The position numbers and the translations under genes are program-made. Shown here piece by piece: positions 1 to 6,998 of a DNA stretch of 8,477 nucleotides (position 1 is the first letter of the stretch; each line of letters begins with the position of its first letter). Under the pieces are notes generated by a model that saw nothing but the letters and a program-made list of their open reading frames with translations, ran no database searches and had not been told where the DNA came from. The stretch comes from Actinomycetota bacterium (lineage in GTDB: Bacteria; Actinomycetota; CADDZG01; WHSQ01), in assembly GCA_013695055.1 (NCBI GenBank), contig JACDBF010000448.1, forward strand, positions 1-8,477, read 5' to 3'.

Positions 1-936
1 GCAGAAGACCTCATCCAGGTTCTGGTGGTTGATGGACGATCTGACGATGGAACCAGGGATCTGGTGAATTCCCTGATCGCGGAACTGGAAGAAGGATCGT
101 CGGTTGCTCGCGTCACATTGCTTGACAACGCTGCTGGAACGGTCCCGCAAGCCTTGAACATCGGTATTGGAGAGGCCGGTGGCGACATCATCGTTCGGGT
201 TGACGGTCACTGCGAAATACAACCCGATCACATCCGAAGCTGCATCGAGCTGCTGGACACAACGGACGCGGATAATGTCGGTGGAATCCAGAAAGCCTAC
301 GGAGATCGCTACATCGGAAGGGTGATCGCTCTAGCAACCAGCTCTCCCTTTGGCGTGGGACCGGCCAAGTTTCATTACTCACACAAGGGTGGATGGGTGG
401 ATACCGTCTATCTAGGAGCTTATAGGCGGGAGATCTTCCAGAGATTCGGGCTGTTCGATGAGGAGATGATTCGCAACCAGGACGACGAATTCAATTTTAG
501 GTTGACTCAAGGTGGAGGACGCATCTGGCTGGACCCATCGATACAGACGACCTACCACGTTCGGCCGAGCCTCTCAACGCTATGGAGACAATACTTTGAA
601 TATGGTCTCTTCAAAGTCCGGGTCATTCAGAAGCGTGAGGGCGTGGCATCACTCCGTCACCTTGTTCCATTCTTCTTCGTTATGGCGTTGTTGGTCACCA
701 TTCCTCTAGGCCTCATGAGTGGCCGGAAAGAGTTGGCCCTTGTCATTGCTCTGCCTTACGGTGCTGCAAACATTGCCGTCAGCTTGTATACGGTCCGTCG
801 CGAACCATCCCTCCTCCCGCTCATGCCGTTGACATTCTCGATACTGCATTTCTCGTACGGCCTCGGCTTTGCGGCAGGGCTTTGGAGATGGCGAAGGCAT
901 TTTGCCAAACGAAGTCGAGCGCCGAAGCATGCGTGA
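1..936 (+). CDS. Family 2 glycosyltransferase, ExoA-like, 5' end outside window
   Basis: The reading frame is open from base 1 and reads AEDLIQVLVVDGRSDDGT, the second strand of a GT-A fold, so the start codon lies upstream; the GTG at 25 is internal. Counting visible residues from base 1, the VVDGRSDDGT nucleotide-sugar loop is at 9-18, a DxD-type metal site in the form VRVDGHCEI at about 65-73, and the acceptor/catalytic-base motif NQDDEFNFRL at 159-168. Three hydrophobic segments follow, at about 220-238, 244-262 and 273-296, then a basic tail. This order matches the succinoglycan ExoA type of GT2, which transfers a sugar from a nucleotide donor to an undecaprenyl-linked acceptor on the inner membrane face. 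About 30-40 N-terminal residues are missing. The donor sugar cannot be read from the sequence. Codon use is less GC-rich than in all following genes. The stop codon lies inside the next gene (8-base overlap). Confidence 0.9.
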   Translation, partial: AEDLIQVLVVDGRSDDGTRDLVNSLIAELEEGSSVARVTLLDNAAGTVPQALNIGIGEAGGDIIVRVDGHCEIQPDHIRSCIELLDTTDADNVGGIQKAYGDRYIGRVIALATSSPFGVGPAKFHYSHKGGWVDTVYLGAYRREIFQRFGLFDEEMIRNQDDEFNFRLTQGGGRIWLDPSIQTTYHVRPSLSTLWRQYFEYGLFKVRVIQKREGVASLRHLVPFFFVMALLVTIPLGLMSGRKELALVIALPYGAANIAVSLYTVRREPSLLPLMPLTFSILHFSYGLGFAAGLWRWRRHFAKRSRAPKHA

Positions 937-2104
937 CGCTTTCCTTCCGTTTTCACCTCCCGCGATCGGCGAAGACGAGATCGATGAGGTGCTCGACACC
1001 CTGAGGTCAAACTGGATCACAACCGGCCCCAAGGTGGCGGCCTTCGAGGAAGAGCTCCGCGCCTACGTCCGGGCACCCGCAGCGTTGGCGCTGAGCTCGG
1101 GGACCGCGGCGATGCACGTCGCGCTTACCGCGTTCGGCATCGGGCAGAACGACGAGGTTCTGACGTCTGCGCTGACATTCTGCTCGGGCGTCCACGTCAT
1201 AGAGCAGGTCGGCGCGAAGCCCGTTCTCGTAGACGTCGACGCCACCACCCTCAACATCGACCCTGAGGCCGTCGAGAGGGCACTCAACGGCAGCGAGCGG
1301 CCGCGCGCCTTGCTGCCGGTGCACTACGGGGGGCATCCATGTGACATGGATCGCCTCATCGAGCTAGCCATCTCCCACGGCCTGATCGTCATAGAGGATG
1401 CGGCCCACGCCCTCCCCGCCCGATTCGGCGACCGGCCGATCGGTGATGTCTCCGGGGATGTGCGGCGAGCGGTGTGCTTCTCCTTCTACGCGACCAAGAA
1501 CCTGACGACTGCCGAAGGGGGGATGCTCACCGGCGATCAAGAGCTCATCGAGGAAGCACGCTTGTGGAGCTTGCACGGAATGAGTCGCGACGCGTGGAAA
1601 CGTTACGAGTCCCACGGATCGTGGTTCTACGAGGTCGTGCGGCCCGGCTTCAAGTACAACATGAGCGACATACAAGGGGCGCTCGGACTTGCCCAGCTGA
1701 GAAGACTGCCGGCCATGCATGCACGGCGAGCCGAGGTGGCTCACCGCTACGACGAGGCTTTCTCGAGCCTGGAGGAGGTGCAGCTCCCGGCTCGCAGTCC
1801 CGGGATCCAGCACGCGTGGCATCTGTATGCGCTGCGCCTGAACCTCGAACAGCTTGCCATCGATCGCGACAGATTCATAGACGAGCTCAGGGCGAGGAAC
1901 ATCGGCTCGAGCGTCCACTTCATCCCGGTGCACCTTCATCCCTACTATCGAGACAAGTACGGGTTCTCGCCTGAGGACTTCCCGGTGGCCTACAACGAGT
2001 ACCGGCGACTCGTGTCGTTACCGCTTCACCCGGGCCTGGGCAACCAAGACGTCGACGATGTGATCGAGGCCGTTTCGGACATCGTCGAGCATCACCGCCG
2101 GTGA
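929..2104 (+). CDS. DegT/DnrJ/EryC1/StrS-family PLP-dependent nucleotide-sugar aminotransferase (PglE/ArnB/WecE-like)
   Basis: This 391-residue protein has the full fold-type I sugar aminotransferase pattern. The N-terminal FLPFSPPAIGEDEIDEV is followed by WITTGPKVAAFEEEL, which is typical of the family start. SGTAAMH (57-63) is the PLP phosphate region, EDAAHA (156-161) carries the Asp that pairs with the pyridine nitrogen, and SFYATKNLTTAEGGM holds the Schiff-base lysine K190. HFIPVHLHPYYRDKYGF near 330 is the usual substrate-side segment. The family moves an amino group, normally from glutamate, to a 4-keto (sometimes 3-keto) nucleotide sugar; the neighbouring 4,6-dehydratase suggests UDP-4-keto-6-deoxy-GlcNAc as substrate. 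The start at ATG 929 is chosen over TTG 869 because the extra 20 residues do not look like the family. It overlaps the glycosyltransferase by 8 bases and the next gene by 4. I see no clear Shine-Dalgarno site, so translational coupling is likely. The exact product sugar is inferred, not proven. Confidence 0.93.
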   Translation: MRDAFLPFSPPAIGEDEIDEVLDTLRSNWITTGPKVAAFEEELRAYVRAPAALALSSGTAAMHVALTAFGIGQNDEVLTSALTFCSGVHVIEQVGAKPVLVDVDATTLNIDPEAVERALNGSERPRALLPVHYGGHPCDMDRLIELAISHGLIVIEDAAHALPARFGDRPIGDVSGDVRRAVCFSFYATKNLTTAEGGMLTGDQELIEEARLWSLHGMSRDAWKRYESHGSWFYEVVRPGFKYNMSDIQGALGLAQLRRLPAMHARRAEVAHRYDEAFSSLEEVQLPARSPGIQHAWHLYALRLNLEQLAIDRDRFIDELRARNIGSSVHFIPVHLHPYYRDKYGFSPEDFPVAYNEYRRLVSLPLHPGLGNQDVDDVIEAVSDIVEHHRR

Positions 2105-2706
2105 GAGCCAAGCGCGCCGTCGATGTCATCCTGTCGATGATCGGGGCCCTTTTTCTCACTCCTCTGTGGGCGGTGGTCGCCCTTGCGATCAAGCTCGATT
2201 CACCCGGGCCCGTGCTGCACCGCGCCGTTCGGGTGGGCAAGAATGGTGAGGACTTCATCCTCTACAAGCTCCGGACGATGACGGCCGAAGCCGCCGCGAG
2301 CGGGCCGGGAATCACGCGCCGCGGCGATCCGCGGATAACACGCTTCGGCCGGATACTGCGCAACCTGAAGCTCGACGAAACGCCTCAGCTCATCAACGTG
2401 ATGCGGGGAGATATGAGCCTGGTGGGCCCCCGCCCGGAAGACCCGCGTTACGTCATGGGTTACTCGCCCGAGCAGCGCCGGGTCCTGACCGTTCGCCCGG
2501 GGCTCTGCAGTCCCGCCATCGTCAAGTACCGGCACGAGGAGGCGCTCCTCGGGGACAGCGAGGATCCCGAGAGCACTTATGTGCAGGTGGTTCTTCCCGA
2601 TAAGCTTATGATGGACCTCGAATACATCGATCACCGCTCCCTCCCGGGCGACCTCCGCATCCTGATCCGTAGCCTCCTGTCGATCCTCGGGCGGTCCCGC
2701 AATTGA
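2101..2706 (+). CDS. Initiating sugar-phosphate transferase (small monotopic PGT, PglC/WcaJ-C-terminal family)
   Basis: This is a 201-residue bacterial sugar transferase of minimal size, close to PglC and lacking the extra membrane domain of WcaJ/WbaP. The N-terminal KRAVDVILSMIGALFLTPLW is the re-entrant membrane helix with its helix-breaking proline (P21). Next come DSPGPVLHR (33-41) and YKLRTM (55-60). The catalytic Asp-Glu dyad is D92-E93 in LKLDETPQL, followed by GDMSLVGPRPE (103-113). The family transfers a sugar 1-phosphate from a UDP-sugar to undecaprenyl phosphate on the cytoplasmic face, the first committed step of lipid-linked glycan assembly. The start GTG at 2101 shares a GTGA overlap with the aminotransferase stop, a standard coupled junction. 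The segment after the dyad reads RPGLCSPAIVKYRHEE. With a dehydratase and an aminotransferase beside it, a diamino- or amino-dideoxy sugar donor is plausible, but UDP-GlcNAc or UDP-Gal would also fit the family. Confidence 0.93.
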   Translation: MRAKRAVDVILSMIGALFLTPLWAVVALAIKLDSPGPVLHRAVRVGKNGEDFILYKLRTMTAEAAASGPGITRRGDPRITRFGRILRNLKLDETPQLINVMRGDMSLVGPRPEDPRYVMGYSPEQRRVLTVRPGLCSPAIVKYRHEEALLGDSEDPESTYVQVVLPDKLMMDLEYIDHRSLPGDLRILIRSLLSILGRSRN

Positions 2707-2750
2707 CCCCGGCTGGTGCCTTTTGAATCCCAATCCGCCCCCTCGAAACG

Positions 2751-2766
2751 GCCCCAAAGGGGCTTT
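2751..2766 (+). terminator. Possible weak intrinsic terminator
   Basis: GCCCC (2751-2755) and GGGGC (2759-2763) form a 5 bp all-GC stem with an AAA loop, followed by TTT and then C. It lies 45 bases after the sugar transferase stop. The stem and T-run are short, so at best it would lower read-through into the dehydratase gene. It loses meaning if the dehydratase really starts at 2723. Confidence 0.25.
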
Positions 2767-2960
2767 CGCCTCCCACAGAATTCCAGTAGCCTCAACGGCC
2801 GGATCGGCCCGGCGGGGGGACGCCGGCGCCACGAGTGAGGACGAAGTAGAGAGGATGCAGCCGGCGGCGGATGTGACGGAACCACGGGACGGAGTTGAGC
2901 GGGCTCGCGGGCCCGGTCGTGGACAGACGGGCAACGGAGCCACCCCTCCTTCCGACCCAG

Positions 2961-2967
2961 AAGGGGG
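2961..2967 (+). promoter_or_regulatory. Possible Shine-Dalgarno site for the dehydratase
   Basis: AAGGGGG differs from AAGGAGG at one base. It is 13 bases before ATG 2981, which is rather long, and 4 bases before the in-frame TTG 2972, which is rather short. It supports a start in this area but does not decide between the two codons, which differ by only three residues. Confidence 0.3.
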
Positions 2968-2980
2968 CCCCTTGAGCCTC

Positions 2981-4816
2981 ATGAGCCGGCGCCCTCCGAG
3001 CGAAGCGATCCTGCGACACAGACGCCCGCTGATCGTCCTCGCCCATGCAGTCCTCATAGCGGCGAGCCTCGCGCTCGCCTTTTTGATCCGCTTCGACTTC
3101 GACGTCCCCGCAACCGAGTGGCGACGGGCCGGCGAAGCTCTGGTGCTCCTGCTCGCCATCCGCATGGCGTTCTACTGGTATTTCAAGCTCTACGAGGGCC
3201 TCTGGCGCTATGTCAGCATGCGCGACATCTTGGCGATCCTTAGAGCGACCACCTTGAGCGAAGTGGTTTTCGTGGCCGCCGTGCTTGCCTTCTCGGGATA
3301 CGGCTTCCCCCGCTCGATCTTCGTTATCGACTGGCTGCTGTGCATCGCATTCGTCGCCGGCACCCGGCTCTCGATCCGAGCGTTTCGAGAATCGAGCAAC
3401 CGGTATCGGACGGGAGTATCTCGCCGGGCCTTGATCGTGGGGGCCGGCGACGCGGGCGAAAGGCTGATCAGAGGAATCCAACAGAGCTTGATCCACGACT
3501 ACGAGATCGTAGGACTCATCGACGACGACCAAAGGAGAAGCCGACTCCGCATCCACGGGGTGCGGGTCCTGGGGACCGTCGAGCAGATTCCCCAAGTTGC
3601 CCGGTCGGTGAACGCGGAAGAGGTGCTGATGGCAATCCCCTCGGCTACGCTCGAGGAGAAGCGATTGATCGCGCAGGTGGCATCTCACAGCGGACTGTCG
3701 GTGCGCACCGTTCCCTCGATGCGCGAGCTGATCGATGGCAAGGCGCGCATCGGTGAGCTGGAGAAGGTTACCCCCGAGGACCTTCTCGAGCGCGAACCGG
3801 TGACCGTCGATCTCGAACGGTTGCGCGCGGATCTGACGGGCAAGAGCATCCTCGTCACAGGCGCAGGAGGATCCATCGGATCGGAGTTGTGCCGGCAGCT
3901 CGCCCCCTTCGAGCCGGGTCGCCTCGTGATGCTCGACCGCTCCGAAAGCACCCTCTACCTCAATCAGGTTGAGCTCGAGCAGCGCTATCCGGATCTCAAC
4001 GTCGTCCCCGTGATCGGCGACATCCTCGACCGGCGGCAGGTCGGAGAGCTCTTCGATGCCCACCGACCCGATGTCATTTACCATGCAGCGGCCTACAAGC
4101 ATGTGCCCCTGATGGAAGCGCAACCACTTGCGGCGATCGAGAACAACGTGTTCGGAACAGAGAACCTAGCGTTGGCCGCGCAAGCTTGCGGCGCCTCCAG
4201 GTTCGTGTTCATCTCGACCGACAAGGCCGTAACGCCCGTGGGGACTATGGGTCGCACCAAGAGGGTGGCGGAGAGCCTTCTCCTCGCCCTCAACGGAGGC
4301 TCGACGACCTTCGTAGCCGTGCGTTTCGGCAATGTGCTCGGCAGCGATGGGAGCGTCGTGCCCCTGTTCCGGCGTCAGCTCTTGACGGGGAAGCCACTGA
4401 CGGTGACCGATCCGGAAGCGACCCGCTACTTCATGCTGATATCCGAGGCGGCACAACTCGTGCTACAAGCCGGTCACATGGGCGAAGGCGGCCAGGTGTT
4501 CTTCTTGAACATGGGGGACCCGGTAAGAATCATGGATCTGGCGGAGAACCTCATCCGTCTCTCAGGACTCTCCCCCGGACGAGACGTAAGGGTGGACACG
4601 ACCGGGCTTCGCCCCGGTGAACGACTTTCCGAGAGTCTTGCGCCCCAAGGAGAGGAGCTGCTCCCCAGCGGCCACGAGGACATCTTCATGGCCGGCAAGA
4701 TCGACTTCGACGCCGAGAGCTACGGCAACGACCTCCGGTGCTTGCGGGAACAGATGAAGCTGCGCGATGTGACGGGAGCCCTCACGGTCCTGGCCGACAT
4801 GGCATCGCGCTATTGA
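2981..4816 (+). CDS. Membrane-bound nucleotide-sugar 4,6-dehydratase (FlaA1/PglF/CapD/WbpM family)
   Basis: From ATG 2981 the protein has 611 residues, the usual size for the long membrane-anchored form. Four hydrophobic helices lie at about 18-36, 51-71, 89-107 and 113-131. A first Rossmann domain starts with ALIVGAGDAGERLIRG (about 150-166). The catalytic SDR domain starts with ILVTGAGGSIGSEL (about 290-303). The active-site string STDKAVTPVGTMGRTKR is at 412-428, with T413, D414 and K415, and Met (M423) in place of the SDR tyrosine, as in PglF. RPGERLSESL (544-553) is the C-terminal family motif. The enzyme removes water from UDP-GlcNAc to give UDP-4-keto-6-deoxy-hexose, the substrate expected for the aminotransferase upstream. 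C5-inverting and retaining members both exist, so the stereochemistry is open. Longer forms starting at 2972, 2855 or 2723 remain possible. The last 7 bases overlap the opposing DUF4012 gene. Confidence 0.9.
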   Translation: MSRRPPSEAILRHRRPLIVLAHAVLIAASLALAFLIRFDFDVPATEWRRAGEALVLLLAIRMAFYWYFKLYEGLWRYVSMRDILAILRATTLSEVVFVAAVLAFSGYGFPRSIFVIDWLLCIAFVAGTRLSIRAFRESSNRYRTGVSRRALIVGAGDAGERLIRGIQQSLIHDYEIVGLIDDDQRRSRLRIHGVRVLGTVEQIPQVARSVNAEEVLMAIPSATLEEKRLIAQVASHSGLSVRTVPSMRELIDGKARIGELEKVTPEDLLEREPVTVDLERLRADLTGKSILVTGAGGSIGSELCRQLAPFEPGRLVMLDRSESTLYLNQVELEQRYPDLNVVPVIGDILDRRQVGELFDAHRPDVIYHAAAYKHVPLMEAQPLAAIENNVFGTENLALAAQACGASRFVFISTDKAVTPVGTMGRTKRVAESLLLALNGGSTTFVAVRFGNVLGSDGSVVPLFRRQLLTGKPLTVTDPEATRYFMLISEAAQLVLQAGHMGEGGQVFFLNMGDPVRIMDLAENLIRLSGLSPGRDVRVDTTGLRPGERLSESLAPQGEELLPSGHEDIFMAGKIDFDAESYGNDLRCLREQMKLRDVTGALTVLADMASRY

Positions 4817-6996
4817 TCTGGAGTCAGACTCACGTCGATCTCGAGCGTCTCGTCAAGATCCCCGTCCCATCTCACGGAGCGCCCTCTCGCCTCCGCCTCA
4901 GACGACTGGGTCAGCGCCTCATAGCCGGGCGGAGCCATCACGGTGAGCGACAAGCGATCGGGTCTCGCCACCGCCTGTGGAACAAAGGCCATGTCGAAGC
5001 GGCCCCCATGAGACGTGATCTCGGCGGCGTCGGGCACGCGATAGACCACTGTCACCTCTGCCGACTCCCCGGAGGGGATCGCGACGAGCGACCACACCAC
5101 CGGATAACCAGTCTCCCGATGCTCGAAGGGACGAACGGTCTCGCCATCGACCCCGAAGCTCACCGATTCGGCCGTTCGAGGCATCAGGAAATTCAGGTAC
5201 ATGCGGTTCAGGCCGGCCGCATCCCCCCGGATGCCCGGGCCGAGCAAGTAAGAAGCCGGGGCCGCCGGAGCGGTGTTGTCAAGAGCGAGGGTGGTGGAGA
5301 CGGTAGCGTCCCCGTTTGGATCTAGCTCCACACTTGTCTCGATACTTCGCTCGAGCAAGTAGTCGACCTTGTTACCCGCGGCGTTGTTGTGGAACACGAG
5401 CTGGATGTTGGAACCATACGCGCTGAAGTCTCCGGCGGCTTCGAGCTCCGCAAGCGCGCTCTGCTCGCCACCGTAGCGCGAATACATCTTGAAGTGGCCG
5501 CCGCGCACCGCTTCGGCGAATCCCGCGGCGAGCTCGGGGACGTCGACGTCCCCGCTGGACAGACGGCGCCAGAGCTTGCGTGTAAGAGCCGCCAGATAGT
5601 TGTCCTGGGCGACCTCGTCGCTGTCGAAGTGGACGTACACATCGTTCAGCAGGACCTGGGCGGCGTTGTCGGACGTGATGGTCGCATCGAACCCGGGGGC
5701 CCTTAGCGGGCCGGTTGCGCGCGTGAGCTGCCCCAGCGCGATCGGGTCCATCGCGACCACACCATCGAGACGCTCGCCCGCGGCTTGTTCGTACATCCGC
5801 AAGAACACCTCGGCCGCGACCGGGAACTGAGGAGTGAAGTTTGCCTGCTGCCACTGAACCAGCGACTTGAAGGGGCCATATGCATGCTCGTACCAAGCGG
5901 GCGCGCTCACCGGATCGAGGCGCTCGGCCGTGAGCTCACCGATGGGACCGATGTGCGTGAGTCGTACGCGCCCGTCGTCTGACTCCAGGACTCCATACAA
6001 GCCCGTCAAGCCACCCCCGCCGCGCGCTTCGCCCGGGGCTTGAAAGGAAAGGAAGTAGCGCCGTTTGCCTTCTCCGCCCAGGAGACCCGGCAGCGCGTCC
6101 AGGAGGACACTCCCTCGCCGCGCCGACTCGGAGGCGTCGCTCGCTCTCGCTCGCGCCTCCTCCAGAGCATCACTGATGACCGTTAGGTCGGGTACGGGCG
6201 ATCCGGCGAGGATCTTGTCCGTCTCATCCAGCAGCTCTGCAGCCTCCGACACGAATGGAGCGCCTTCTGCGATCGTCTCGAATTGCAATCTCCCATCACG
6301 ATAGAGCGACGCGCCGAGCCCCTCGTCCGTGGCTTGCATCGCGGTGGCGGCATCGACGATCTCGAGCCCCGCCTCCGAGGCCAGCTCCGAGGCCCGTGAC
6401 AGCGCGCGCGTTGCGCGCACGTCGGCGCTAATCGGGGGGACCAGCGTGCCCAGCAGGAAAGCCGGATGTACCGAGGCATGCACCGCCGAACGAGATGAAT
6501 CGAGCGCCGTCGAGAAGTGGTTGCCCGCGACCTTGAAGTGGGCATTTTGCAGCGCCTTACTGCCGGACCGGAGTGAGTCCTCGGTGCCGGTCAGCGACGA
6601 CTCGACCGTGAAGACGACGTAAGCTCCGTCGGCGACAAGGGCGAGCGCCACGAGTATCGCCGCAACCAAGTAACGCATCCGCATCCTCTTCGTAGGCTTC
6701 GCGCCGTGCCTGGGGCCGGGGCGTTGGGTCCGGCGGGCTTGCGGACTGCGCTCCGCGGGCGACTCCGGCGTTCCGGGACGCGCTTCCCGCGGCTTGAGAA
6801 CAGCCACCCGGTCCTCAGGCTCCCAGATGGTTCCGCCCGGGACGTCGGGGGTCGGACTGGGGGGAGCGAGGCCACTCTGCTCCTCATCCGTCCAGAGCAG
6901 GTCGGCCGGTTGGGAGGTGGGCGCGCCCTTCTCTATCGGATCGGAGGCATCCATCTCCTCTTCGCTGGACCAGAGGGAGCGACGTTCCTCGGTCAC
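4810..6996 (-). CDS. DUF4012 domain-containing single-pass membrane protein
   Basis: This 728-residue protein begins at GTG 6996. Residues 1-107 are acidic and Pro-rich, then strongly basic (88-108, RRTQRPGPRHGAKPTKRMRMR region). One membrane helix follows at about 109-129, so by the positive-inside rule the N-terminus is cytoplasmic and about 600 residues are outside. A helical Ala/Ser-rich segment (about 135-295) leads into the DUF4012 core: LLDALPGLLGGEGKRRYFLSFQ at 298-319, then a Gly-rich EARGGGGLTGLYGVL. The C-terminal part (about 545-728) looks like beta-rich repeats. I see no cysteine in the whole protein. DUF4012 proteins are common in actinobacterial polysaccharide loci, but I know of no assigned reaction. 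Three Trp-acidic motifs occur in the tail (separate entry). The gene begins 2 bases after the kinase stop, with no good Shine-Dalgarno site. ATG 6954 follows GAAGAGGAG directly and is the alternative start. Confidence 0.85.
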   Translation of the reverse strand: MTEERRSLWSSEEEMDASDPIEKGAPTSQPADLLWTDEEQSGLAPPSPTPDVPGGTIWEPEDRVAVLKPREARPGTPESPAERSPQARRTQRPGPRHGAKPTKRMRMRYLVAAILVALALVADGAYVVFTVESSLTGTEDSLRSGSKALQNAHFKVAGNHFSTALDSSRSAVHASVHPAFLLGTLVPPISADVRATRALSRASELASEAGLEIVDAATAMQATDEGLGASLYRDGRLQFETIAEGAPFVSEAAELLDETDKILAGSPVPDLTVISDALEEARARASDASESARRGSVLLDALPGLLGGEGKRRYFLSFQAPGEARGGGGLTGLYGVLESDDGRVRLTHIGPIGELTAERLDPVSAPAWYEHAYGPFKSLVQWQQANFTPQFPVAAEVFLRMYEQAAGERLDGVVAMDPIALGQLTRATGPLRAPGFDATITSDNAAQVLLNDVYVHFDSDEVAQDNYLAALTRKLWRRLSSGDVDVPELAAGFAEAVRGGHFKMYSRYGGEQSALAELEAAGDFSAYGSNIQLVFHNNAAGNKVDYLLERSIETSVELDPNGDATVSTTLALDNTAPAAPASYLLGPGIRGDAAGLNRMYLNFLMPRTAESVSFGVDGETVRPFEHRETGYPVVWSLVAIPSGESAEVTVVYRVPDAAEITSHGGRFDMAFVPQAVARPDRLSLTVMAPPGYEALTQSSEAEARGRSVRWDGDLDETLEIDVSLTPDQ
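6808..6975 (-). repeat. Three degenerate Trp-acidic motifs in the cytoplasmic tail of the DUF4012 protein
   Basis: Reading the protein from its start, LWSSEEE (residues 8-14), LWTDEEQ (34-40) and IWEPEDR (57-63) share the form hydrophobic-Trp-x-x-acidic-acidic, spaced 26 and 23 residues apart within a low-complexity Pro/Gly/Ala tail. The matching DNA is at 6955-6975, 6877-6897 and 6808-6828. The Trp codons are each TGG and the first two share CTCTGG. They look like repeated short binding motifs. The partner is unknown. Confidence 0.6.
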
Positions 6997-6998
6997 GA

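Larger units (their letters stand above)
2707..2980 (+). other. Leader between sugar transferase and dehydratase; intergenic or N-terminal extension
   Basis: The dehydratase frame is open back to a TTG at 2723, but the 86 residues it would add are rich in Pro, Gly and Arg, have no recognisable domain, and precede the first membrane helix of a family that normally starts just before it. The stretch also contains a hairpin at 2751-2763. A TANNNT-type hexamer, TAGCCT at 2787-2792, could be a -10 element, but no good -35 lies 17 bases upstream, so I do not call a promoter. I read the stretch as untranslated leader, with a disordered cytoplasmic extension as the alternative. Other in-frame starts are ATG 2855 and TTG 2972. 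Confidence 0.45.

Noticed and set aside
869..928. Upstream TTG start for the aminotransferase
   Set aside because: The 20 extra residues overlap the glycosyltransferase by over 60 bases and do not resemble the family; the conserved N-terminus begins at ATG 929.
2764..2792. Promoter with TAGCCT as -10 in the leader
   Set aside because: The expected -35 position reads TTTCGC, a poor match, so the evidence is a single degenerate hexamer.
2200..3165. 321-codon minus-strand frame opposite the sugar transferase and leader
   Set aside because: It crosses a well-supported plus-strand gene and its translation is Arg/Pro-rich with no family pattern.
2792..4123. 443-codon open frame on the minus strand opposite the dehydratase
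   Set aside because: It lies antisense to a gene with clear dehydratase motifs, shows no recognisable domain and has the charged low-complexity composition typical of antisense frames in GC-rich DNA.
4821..4831. GAGTCAGACTC inverted repeat just after the convergent stops, considered as a shared terminator
   Set aside because: The loop would be one base, no T-run follows, and the sequence codes for the end of the DUF4012 protein.
6130..6162. CGCTCG-like simple repeats
   Set aside because: They encode an Ala/Arg/Ser/Asp helix (EEARARASDASE) in frame and look like normal GC-rich coding bias.
6402..6418. GCGCGC-rich inverted repeat inside the DUF4012 gene
   Set aside because: It is explained by Arg/Ala codons in a high-GC helical segment and has no flanking signal.
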